Shown one piece after another: positions 54,961 to 64,000 of a DNA stretch of 64,000 nucleotides (positions are counted from its first letter, which is position 1; each line of letters starts with the position of its first letter). Position numbers and translations under genes: made by a program. The notes under the pieces are model-generated. The model was not told where the DNA came from, did not search any database, and worked only from the letters and a program-made list of their open reading frames with translations. The DNA comes from Sipunculus nudus (taxonomy: Eukaryota > Annelida > Sipuncula > Golfingiida > Sipunculidae). Location: assembly GCA_026874595.1 (NCBI GenBank), contig CM049306.1, positions 11,181,019-11,245,018 of the forward strand. The letters are read 5' to 3'.

Positions 54961-57930
54961 CTGGATCCTGTCCATGTTGGTCTTCATGTAATGGCAGAAT
55001 AAGTGAATAATCTCATTAGATTTTTTACAGAAGGGTCAAAGGACAAGGCTTTAGAAGAGAGGCTATTATTTACTCTTAGTTATTATCTGTTGAATTAAAC
55101 TAGTCTGTGATAAGAAAGGCAATAAATTTCTGGTGTGGGATGAAGCTGTCAGCCAACAGAGTTTATGACTCCATACTGCTTTTTCACTTTTAACCCTTAC
55201 ACAATTACAACTTAATTACTGTGCAATAACATGAACAGCTCTTCAATTGCTTTTACTTTCTTGAAATTACTTTTTACACAAATCCACAATAAATTAATTC
55301 ATTCTAATCGTGCCACCTCCAATGTGGATTGCAAAGCAATTGCATTTTCCTATTATTATTGTCAGCTTGCATATCAAATTAATCAACATTTCATTCACAG
55401 CCTCGCAGACAGTACAAAATGAACTACTTGTCAGAATAACATTTGACATTAAATGTTTCATTCCCCTTTCAGATATATTGCATTTTAATTTGTTTGGTCT
55501 CTTTTTTAGTCAGCGATGGACAAAGAAATTAATTAAAGCTCATAATATTTATAAAATCAATTACAATACCAAAGCAATTATTTAACTTATGACATCTGTG
55601 AACAAGGAGCTTTTTCTATAAGAGCAGGGGGCTTATTCTATAGATGAGACTGCCCACTGAATATATTTAAAGCTATCACTTGAGGGGTATGGATGATAGA
55701 TTACTTAAGAGGCTTTGTATTTGAGGTGTATAATTAATAAATTATTCGTAGTTATAGGTTCATCAGGAGGAATGTAAGTCACTTGGTATAAATTTATTTA
55801 CATTTATTAGTTATTTTAGTGTTACCTAGCTACAAAATGTGAGCCCGGTGTAAGTCTTTTGCTTGAGTAACTTACAAAATGCTTTGGAACTTTAATTTTT
55901 CTAAGATGATTGTTTGGATGAGAAGGCCAATAATATACACTGCAAAGTTCAGAAGAGATCACTAATGATAGTGCTGAAGATTTTAGCATAATGACAATGT
56001 TACACTAATAATAATTCTGAAGATTTTTCCACAATAGTCCCGTTGCACTGATAATGATGCTCAAGATTTTATTATAATGATGTTAAGGCAAAATAATAAC
56101 ATAATGATGTTGACATTATACTGATGGTGAACAGTTCACTGCAAAGATATTGTAACTGAAACAAAGTTGGAAATTAAATCAACTTTTACCATTATGATAC
56201 AGATATCAACAAAATGTTGCTGAGGTTTTATCAGTAATGATGCTAACTTCATGATTCTGTGATTATTAATGATGTTTAAGACCTGATGTAGACTCATGAG
56301 TATCATGGTGACTGATCTGACATTGTCCTATGTCTTTGTCATGATCTCATCTGTAAATTAATAACCCCTGTTCTCCTCTTGATGATGAGAAATTACCCAT
56401 CTCCCCCTTGACTACAGCCAGGGGGTACACTCAGTAATGGCTGGAAGAGATGAGAGACAGAACTGGGCCAGTCAATCCTCAACCAGCCTACCAGCATGCA
56501 CTCTCGGCCAAACAGCAATCCATCTTTTCACACGAAACAGATGAAGAAATCAAGAGGCACATTCTTTTTTCATCCACATCTTCTGGGAAGCAAGGAAGTT
56601 CACTCAAAATTTAAGATTTTACAAATAAATACAATAAATTTGGAGTGAATTGATTTTCCCATGGTTTGATTTACAACTGGCCACATTTTGATGTTGGCAC
56701 AACTAAGATAACATCACTGAACATTATGTATGACTATAATATTGGCTTAATCATGCATAAATTATTCATACCTGGCTGATCAATCGAAAGTCTATTTCCA
56801 GGATACATGAGGATTATCATGAAATATTCAAATAATAATTTCCATCTCATAATAACCTTTCCACAAAAACATGGGATATTTTTGTAATGCAACAGAACAA
56901 AAGCACAGTGCTGAAGGAAATTTCAAGGAAATACTAAATTTTTAACCATTTTGCCAAGAACTCATGAAAGCACATTTAATTTGTACATCCATACACCAGT
57001 TGTTCCTTAGCGAATCCCTTGCCCAACACACCTTCCTCTGATAACCATTATTTACCTCAAACAGCACATTATGCCTGGAAAATTTGATAAATTGCTTTGA
57101 AAGAGTTTCATTAAGCCTTTACCATTCAGATTATTTTTTATGTATTCCTGTGGGTCTATATATTTAACTTGATTGCCATGGTCTGTACATGACATAATCA
57201 CAGAAAAATTCCTTTTCTTTTACCTAAACTTGAAATCTCTGCATTTATTGATAAAAATCATTTTATAAATTGCTTTGAAAATAGCTTTATTAAGCCATTC
57301 AGAATAGTTTTTAATGTATTCCTGTGGGTTTTTATATTGCATTGTAAGTGACAAAATCATTAATTTTTTTCATTTAAATTGAAATACATTTATTGATAAA
57401 AAAAATCATATACTTGTACTGTCTAAATCTTTATACATGTTAATACAGTATATAAGCACTGCCATAGTCACTTGAAATATGACTTTTATGTCAGATGTAG
57501 TTTAAATGAATAATAATATATTGTCAGTAAGCCAGCTCATAATAACAACACAGAACTTTACAAAGTGGAAAAATTCCAATGTATGTAAATGGTAAATCCA
57601 TCATGAATTGAAAATGAAAGTGTCTTCTCACAAAAAGATGGGTTTGGGTTATAAATTTTTCTGGTTGTTAAGGCTTGGTGAAAACTGTGACTTTTTTAAT
57701 ATTACAGGTTACAGACAAACCAGAGTTATACAAAGGGTGTTTCCAACAAGTGACCTTTCAGCTTCTGCACATGTGCAACCAAACTTTTACAGTTGCAAGA
57801 TTTTTCTGTTTGTTATTATGTATCATGTTTACTTTAAAAGCTTGTTGGTAAACAAGCAAATTCATAGGTCACAGAATACGCTCTTTACACCGCGCTTTAA
57901 CTATAGGCCTATACTCCCTATATCGTAAGC
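54961..57930. other. Intron, single-copy, AT-rich
   Basis: No exon or repeat family recognised. 55230-55590 is dense in TAATTA-like and CAATTA-like words. Two diverged copies of a segment containing AATTGCTTTGAAA, CATTAAGCC and GTATTCCTGTGGGT occur at about 57085-57155 and 57265-57335. Confidence 0.4.
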
Positions 57931-57939
57931 AATGTTTGT

Positions 57940-58560
57940 TATGACCTCGTATCCTGAATTGCTACACCAGAGGGAAGCACTGTATTTTTGTCCAATCAGA
58001 TGAGACCTTGTGCTGGAAGACACGGCCAAGCGAAGAATACACAGAGCCAATCATGTTCATTTCGTTTTGAGTGACAGCTCATCGCCCTGGTAACCATCTG
58101 AACAGGCCACAGGCTCAAAGAGAATTGCCCCAGACGTGGTATGCTTAGGGCCTTTGGCACATAGGATGCCCGGCCGGTGAGTTGTAATTCAGACGAAACG
58201 TAACAACAAAGGCTGCGTGCACACCTCGCTGGCTGGTTTCAGTTCTGCAGATAACAGATATATGGCTACACTAACACAGTCATAATGTCATAATTGAATC
58301 GGTCGATGATGCGAGAATACAGTGGGAGCCATAAAAATTTGACCGTTAACTCTCATCAAGCGGCGCTTGAAGCGCAGTTATGGGCAGAGCCAGGATGCCT
58401 GTCGAGTGTTTGTTTATTGGCATCTGATTGGCTGCTTGTCACATCATACGCACGTTTTTTTCAGCGGACAGCGAACTGCCATCTGGTGTCTAAATATATC
58501 ATAAACAGTCAAAGCTGGCAGCGTGAAAATCAGTTGCTTCTTTAGAAGGGCAAGATTTCC
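57940..58560. promoter_or_regulatory. GC/CpG-richer island, possible promoter or enhancer
   Basis: Against an AT-rich background this stretch has many CpGs, CCAAT-type motifs (57992, 58048 and inverted ATTGG near 58417 and 58428) and a CCCGGCCGG. It could be an alternative promoter or first exon of the kinase gene, or an enhancer. No TATA box or coding exon can be demonstrated, so this is inference from composition. Confidence 0.25.
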
Positions 58561-58852
58561 GCTGCCTCGGGAGCGTAGTCACAGAAGTGTTATATGAAAA
58601 TTTCTTAGTAGGAATTACCTACAGTTCATCACTATGTACACAAAGCCAGAAATCACATTCTACAGATGAGGCAGACAAATAGCTGAAGAGATTTTCACTG
58701 GATTTAGTTCTTAATTAGTTGGGGGAAAACAGCAGAAAAAAGTATCTGTAATCCTAGCTGGAAAAATTTTTCCAGGCTTGATTACCTTTTCTTAGTTCTT
58801 GGAAAATCTTGTGTCAGGGAGACCATTTCAAGTTGCATTGATAACAAAGCCT

Positions 58853-59316
58853 ACAGGCATAATGCGAACCTGTGCTAAGTTTGGGAGTATGAATGGAGGT
58901 TTATTTTTAAAATTTAATATTGATCCTCTAATGTCCTGCATATCTTCCTTAGTCATTATTATTTCTGCAAAATGGACGTTTTGGACCTGCAAGTTTCAGA
59001 CTAGGATATTTTAAAACTAGGATGTATCAGTCAGGATTTTTCGGATATGTTCTTTTTGCCAGGGAGGATTATTGGGACAGATGAACAGACAATTTGGCAG
59101 CATAGCTTTGGAGAAGAACATTTTTTAATGTTTTTTAGCTTCTTCCCTATAAAATCTAAGAAAATGCAGTTAGTTAAGAATTAAGCAAAATCCAATAGAA
59201 TTTTTTGCAAAAAAATTTGGTGATGCTAGCTCCTGCCCTTTTTGAGATAGCTATGATGCATGACGGTCGACGTAAGAAAGACAAAGCCATACCATGCATA
59301 AGCTTACTGATTCGCT
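58853..59316 (-). mobile_element. Family A element, short complete copy (464 bp)
   Basis: The left end AACAAAGCCTACAGGC plus ATGCGAACCTGTG and the right end CATAAGCTTACTGATTCGCT define it. Left flank ...GCATTGAT and right flank AAAAATGCAAACC give the same T^A insertion context as family B. It lacks tandem arrays and nested C, so it shows the minimal A layout. Confidence 0.82.
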
Positions 59317-59383
59317 AAAAATGCAAACCAAGTTTTTTCAAACAGTTAAAAGATATAGTTCCAATAGTTCTAATCTGGGCATT

Positions 59384-59456
59384 CTGCGTCTAGACAATGT
59401 GTCCAGACGTCTAGATGCTGTGTCTAGTCTTCTAAACACATTGTCTAGACACCAGA
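59384..59456. repeat. Inverted repeat hairpin (GTCTAGACAATGTGT arms)
   Basis: GTCTAGACAATGTGT and ACACATTGTCTAGAC are exact inverted copies, with the TCTAGA-containing CCAGACGTCTAGATGCTG between them. It could be a tiny MITE or a cruciform-forming site. Confidence 0.75.
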
Positions 59457-59749
59457 CAGAGCCAGGTCATTTGCCATGGTGATGTCTGGACCCCACCTGG
59501 TTGTACTGAGTGACCTCTTGACTTCTCTGCTGAATCTCGCATGTTTTCAAACACAGAAAGCCTTTATTCAATTGGCTACATTACTTTTTTAAAGCTGCAT
59601 TTTCCCAATTAATTCTAATAAAACTGGCAGAATCCTACCATAGAATAAGTCTTGTTAAGATTAAACCAATCAGCTTAACAGTTTCATCATAAAACATAGT
59701 ATAAGCTAGAAGGGTCTAAAATTACATTTTCGCTTGTAAAAAACAGATC

Positions 59750-60236
59750 AATGTAGGTGGCGCCACCAATACCTCAATTTCTTTTATGACATATGTCACA
59801 ACATTGGCTTAAAATTTTTTGATGATAGCTCAAGCCATTTCTGAGCTTGAAATTTTAGTGTGCTTTTTTGGACAGATGACCAAGTTCAACCTCCTGTAAC
59901 TTGGCCAAAAATCTCCAAACTGGAACCATTCAAACAAATTTGAGAGAGATTGTTCCAGGGATCATTTCTGTGAAATATGGGACAATTTGGCTGGACAGAT
60001 TCAGAGAAGAAGATTTTTAAAGCTTTTTTAGCTTTTTCCCTATAAAATATAAGAAAATGCAGTTAGAAAAGAAATAAACCAAATCCGATAGAGTTTTTCA
60101 GATGACTGATTATTTGCAAAAAAATTGGTGATGCTAGCTCCTGTGATTTTTGAGTTAGCTTTGGTTAACGTACAGACAACACACGATGCACAATGCCACA
60201 CCATCGCATACGCTCACAGGTTCGCTAATAAAGGTG
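59750..60236 (-). mobile_element. Family A element, right (5') portion
   Basis: From TAGGTGGCGCCACCAATACC to the terminus GCTCACAGGTTCGCT at 60236 it is collinear with 3985-4480 and 15505-15957. No left end was found. Confidence 0.72.
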
Positions 60237-60330
60237 CATAAAGATGCTCAAGTTGGCATTTTGGGAAGGGACAGTTAATTTGGCTGGTAAGATGGAGATA
60301 AAATGGTTTTATAGGGACAATAAACCTAGA

Positions 60331-60436
60331 AACCATATGCCATAAAATCAATTTAATAAGTCCATAAAGTTAATAAAATAACAACCATATGCCATAAAAT
60401 CAATTTAATAAGTCTATAAAGTTAATAAAATAATCT
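60331..60436. repeat. 52-bp tandem duplication
   Basis: AACCATATGCCATAAAATCA is repeated at 60331 and 60383 with almost identical following sequence. Confidence 0.85.
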
Positions 60437-61119
60437 ATAACCGAATAAAATTCAAAGTATAAAAGTAATGACACTTCTACAGTACCCCACATATTAATAA
60501 TTACCCGGAGTCACCCATCACAAGATCAAATTGTATTGGGAACAGATATTTTTTCCTTCAAAATTGTCAAGACTGTTAAGAGACTGACAAAGAATTATAA
60601 TATTCACATCAGGTTTTTTGTATCATAAATTTCTGACGAGGCTGTTCCAGTTATTACTGTAAATTGTATAAAAGGCTCTCCCAGAGATTCATGAGAGTGA
60701 AAATGAATACAAAGACAATGGCAAACAAACTAGATCATGTTTTTGACACAGTTATTAGTGAGGTTGCCCGGAGAAAGTGTAACAGATAAAAATATCATCC
60801 TGCAGGAGGCAGCCTGATCAGGTGACTCGTAAATTTTCCTGTCCGCAGGACGAGGAAGTTCACCAAGCTCCCCAGCTGGAGAATTCCCAACGTTTCATCA
60901 TGGTACCATACAGAGCCTAAACTGCTTGACCTTGCAGGTCTGTCACTTTTCCCTGAAGGACTCTCTTAATATAAGGGCAAAGTTGATCTGTGGAACAGAT
61001 CTGGTATGTCCCCCGTCTTATGTTGAAGTAGGTGGGAACAAAGCTTCTGAATAACTATATGAAATTTGTGACAGGTGTTTCCAATGGACTGATAAATGCT
61101 TGCAATAATTTGAAACTGA
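60437..61119. other. Intron, unassigned
   Basis: No gene or repeat recognised. Confidence 0.4.
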
Positions 61120-61520
61120 CCCAGTACTGCTGCAAGTTTAGTGACTGTCCCTTAAATTTTTTTTTTTTTAGTTATTGCATTAACATCGTTTTAGCATTAT
61201 TCTCTCTGTGACCTTGAAAAATGGGCAAAGGTCATCCATATTGGAACATCACCTAGCCCTTTGTAAGGTGCATTATTGCTGCATGTTTGGTGAGTGTCCC
61301 TCAAATTCTTGGTGAGTAGTTGCGTTAACATCGTTTAAACATTATCGTCTGTGACCTTGAAAAACACATCAGGGTCATCCATATTCGAACTTGAACAACC
61401 CCCCCATTTGCTGCATTATTGCTGCAAGTTTGGTATCTGTCCTTGAAAATCTGGATGAGTTATCATGTTAACAACTCTGTGACGGATGGACAGATGGACA
61501 GATGGACTGACACTCACCAT
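61120..61520. repeat. Diverged ~137-bp tandem repeat with a GGACAGAT tail
   Basis: Words TGTGACCTTGAAAAA, TCATCCATATT and GCATTATTGCTGCA recur two to three times, and the block closes with GGATGGACAGATGGACAGAT. The layout resembles the arrays inside the Helitron-like elements, but no element ends were found. Confidence 0.6.
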
Positions 61521-61879
61521 TTCTATGTCCCCCATCAATGGTGCCTTCTGTGATGGCAAGAGACAATAAACACGTCATCAATGGCACAGCTTACAAGGGT
61601 GACAGCATGTTAATGGCCAGTACACTCCAAAGGTTTTCTTCTGAGTAATTCAGGGACATAGTAAGGTTATTGTTTTGTTCCTACCATTAGTTAAAGCATC
61701 AAATAAGGCGCAAGAAGGCCATCCTCTGGATAATTCTTTCTGTCCAAAATTTTAGTTTTAAGATATGTTCAACTAATTTAAACAGTCTAATATATAATGT
61801 TATTGATGTAACATAGTGGTCAATTTATCACATTCACTGAGTGGACAATTAAAATTGAAGAGAAAAGTCCTAGTAACTG

Positions 61880-62660
61880 GAACTAGTGACCCATGGGTCA
61901 TGATGCTCAGCTTCAGCATCATACATACACTGTTTTTATCTGTTCAGTAAATAGACCTGTGGTAAAACAGGCTTTACTGAACTGAACATGCTGACACAGT
62001 ATATCTGACATTTAGACACAAGCTTGTCCAAGAAGTGGGTCCTGTGGCTGTGACCTTCGACCCCTTGAACTGAAAATCAATAGGGGTCTTTATCCATGAG
62101 TGGGTGAGCCATGTGTGAAAGATGAAAGGTTTTTGTCTAACAATCTGGCTTTAAATGGGTCCTAAAGCTTTCTTAAGAAGTAAGCCTTGTGGCCGTGACC
62201 TTTGACCCCAAGACCTCAAAATTGATAGGGTTCTTCACCTATGGGTGTGTGAGCCATATGTGAAAGATGAAAGGTTTTTGTCTAACAATCTGGCTATAAA
62301 TGTGTCCTAAAGCTTTCTTAAGAAGTGGGCCCTGTGGCCGTGACCTTTGACCATGTGACCTCAAAATTGATATGGTTCTTCACCTATGGGTGTGTGAGCC
62401 ATATGTGAAAGATGAAAGGTTTTTGTCTAACATTCTGGCTTTAAATGGGTCCTAAAGCTTTCTTAAGAAGTGAGCCTTGTGGCCGTGACCTTTGACCATG
62501 TGACCTCAAAATTGATAGGGGTCTTCACTTATGGGTGTGTGGGCCATATGTGCAAGATTAAAGGTTTTGGTCAAAAGGTTTGCCTTGAAATTGATCCACA
62601 AGCCAATTCCAGATGGACAGACAAACAGATGGACAGACCGACAGACGCACCAACAGAGGC
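61880..62660 (-). mobile_element. Family B-type left end with 145-bp tandem array
   Basis: AACTAGTGACCCATGGGTC plus ATGATGCTCAGCTTC at 61880 is a B-type hairpin end. A 145-bp array follows, with GTGGCCGTGACCTTTGACC near 62189, 62334 and 62479 and a first, more diverged unit near 62044. It ends in a GGACAGAC-type microsatellite (62610-62645). A right terminus was not recognised. Confidence 0.68.
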
Positions 62661-62734
62661 ATTTATACTATATCCCTTTCGCAACTTTGTTCAGTCCATG
62701 CCTGTCACTGAAGAGAAATCAATGACCCAGTGTT

Positions 62735-63705
62735 AATTTAATGTCACTTTATTTGGACATGACATATGGTAGGTCTCTGTTACCTTATATGACATGACTT
62801 GGTGTTACCAACCATCACCTTATTTGGACATGAACTGGTGTTACCTCTCTGTCACCTTATTTAACATATGACCTGGTGTTACCTCTCTGTGATTTTATTT
62901 AACACATGACTTGGTGTTACCTCTCAGTGATTTTATTTAACATATGACCTGGTGTTACCTTTCAGTCATCTTATTTAACATATGACCTGGTGTTACCTCT
63001 CTGTGATTTTATTTAACATATGACCTGGTGTTACCTCTCTGTAACCTTATTTAACATATGACCTAGTGTTACCTCTCTGTCACTTTATATGACATGACCT
63101 GGTTTTACCTCTCTGTCACCTTATTTGACTTATCATATATGACCTGGTGTTTCCTTTCTGGTACCTTATTTAACATATGACCTGGTTATTCCCGGTCACC
63201 TTATTTAACATATGACCTGGTGTTACCTCTGTCACCTTATTAAAAATATGACCTGGTTTACCTCTCTGTCACTTTATATGACATGATCTGGTGTTACCTC
63301 TCTGTCAACTTGATTGGACATGACCTGGTATTACCTCTCTGTCACCCTATTTAACATACAACCTAGTGTTACCTCTCTGTCATCTAATTTAACATATGAA
63401 CTGGTGTTATCTCTCTGTAAACTTATTTGGACATGACCAGGTGTAACCTCTCTGTCACCTTATTTGACTTATGACCTGGTGTTACCTCTCTGTCACCTTA
63501 TTTGACTTATGACCCGGTGTTACCTCTCTGTCACCTTATTTGACATATGACCTGGTGTTACCTCTCTGTGACATTATTTGACTTTTGACCTGGTGTTACC
63601 TCTCTGTCACCTTATTTGACATATGACCTGGTGTTACCTCTCTGTGACATTATTTGACACATGACCTGGTGTTACTGCTCTGTCATCTTATATGGGTATA
63701 TGGTC
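62735..63705. repeat. Minisatellite, ~42-bp unit, about 22 copies
   Basis: Units read GACCTGGTGTTACCTCTCTG, TCACCTTATTTAACATAT, with substitutions and small indels. Variant subtypes (ACATATG, GACTTATG, GGACATG) cluster along the array. Confidence 0.92.
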
Positions 63706-64000
63706 TGTTGTCAATGCTCTGTTTCATTATTTAAGCAGGGAGACAATTGCTATGATTTATTAAACTACTTTAAGATCAAAACATGCCAACAGTTACATTT
63801 ATTAACAGCCACTTCAAACAGTTCCGACAATGACATATATCATTTTCACTAAAAATTCATGTTTACATTACATTAATTAAACAGTTCTGACAGAATAACT
63901 GTTTGCATATGACAACATATCACTGCAAAGAAAACTAAAAAATATTCCAATGGCATGCCAGTTACATAACTCATAAACAAAACCAGATGTATGAGATTTA
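63706..64000. other. Unassigned AT-rich sequence to window end
   Basis: No feature recognised. Confidence 0.4.

Noticed and set aside
42361-64000. Search for the upstream kinase exon (glycine-rich loop, VAVK, ENEIAVL)
   Set aside because: No minus-strand match with splice sites was found by eye; a translated search with CaMKI would settle it.

Overview
This is eukaryotic, intron-rich, AT-rich and very repeat-rich DNA, most likely from a marine bivalve mollusc. That placement is an inference. It rests on the kinds of dispersed repeat seen (Helitron-like elements with internal tandem arrays, GGAC microsatellites, TGACCTTGA-type arrays), which I associate with bivalve genomes, and on animal-type exon/intron structure. 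There is no bacterial-style gene organisation.

The only protein-coding gene I can support is on the minus strand and spans much of the window: a calcium/calmodulin-dependent protein kinase I (CaMKI, CAMK1-type). Three exons are visible, in transcript order 42286-42360, 11026-11164 and 1182-1305. They join in frame across introns of about 31.1 kb and 9.7 kb. Together they encode about 112 contiguous kinase-domain residues, from before the hinge, through HRDLK/PEN and DFG, to the activation-loop TACGTPGYV. The glycine-loop exon upstream and the C-lobe exons downstream were not found and probably lie outside the window. Only 338 nt (about 0.5%) is recognisably coding.

Most of the rest is intronic mobile DNA. 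Three element families share one plan that matches Helitron2/Helentron-type (HINE-like) elements with asymmetric terminal inverted repeats. Read on the plus strand, family A has a left end AACAAGGCCTACAGGCC followed by GCGAACCTGTG, and a right end with CACAGGTTCGCT. Family B has a left end AACAAGGGACCCATGGGTC followed by GCTCAGCTG, and a right end CAGCTGAGCT. Family C has a left end GTAGTCGACAAGCGACTAC followed by TGTATCCGCCAAAA, and a right end TTTTGGCGGATACA. In each, a hairpin lies outside the inverted repeat on the left only, and the interior is filled by tandem arrays. None carries a recognisable Rep/helicase ORF. Every copy I can orient points the same way, with its hairpin (3') end to the left, which is co-directional with the kinase gene.

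Layout. 0-9.3 kb: last visible exon, fragments of A, B and C, a higher-order satellite-like array (4.8-6.7 kb) and a B element carrying a 338-bp array. 9.3-13 kb: quiet intron around the second exon. 13-28.2 kb: two large A+C composites, one B element, and degenerate tandem repeats. 28.5-37.2 kb: a TIR transposon (CCGTATT ends) interrupted by a B element that is itself interrupted by another B element. 37.2-40.4 kb: TIR/fold-back elements (CACAGTG ends), a small TA-flanked MITE, and short tandem repeats. 40.4-58.8 kb: mostly single-copy intron holding the third exon, one C element, one C fragment and two minisatellites, plus two GC-richer islands that may be regulatory. 58.8-64 kb: a short complete A element, an A fragment, a B-type end with a 145-bp array and a terminal minisatellite of about 42 bp period.

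Periods, copy numbers and element borders were read by eye; borders stated without a nesting or alignment argument are approximate.
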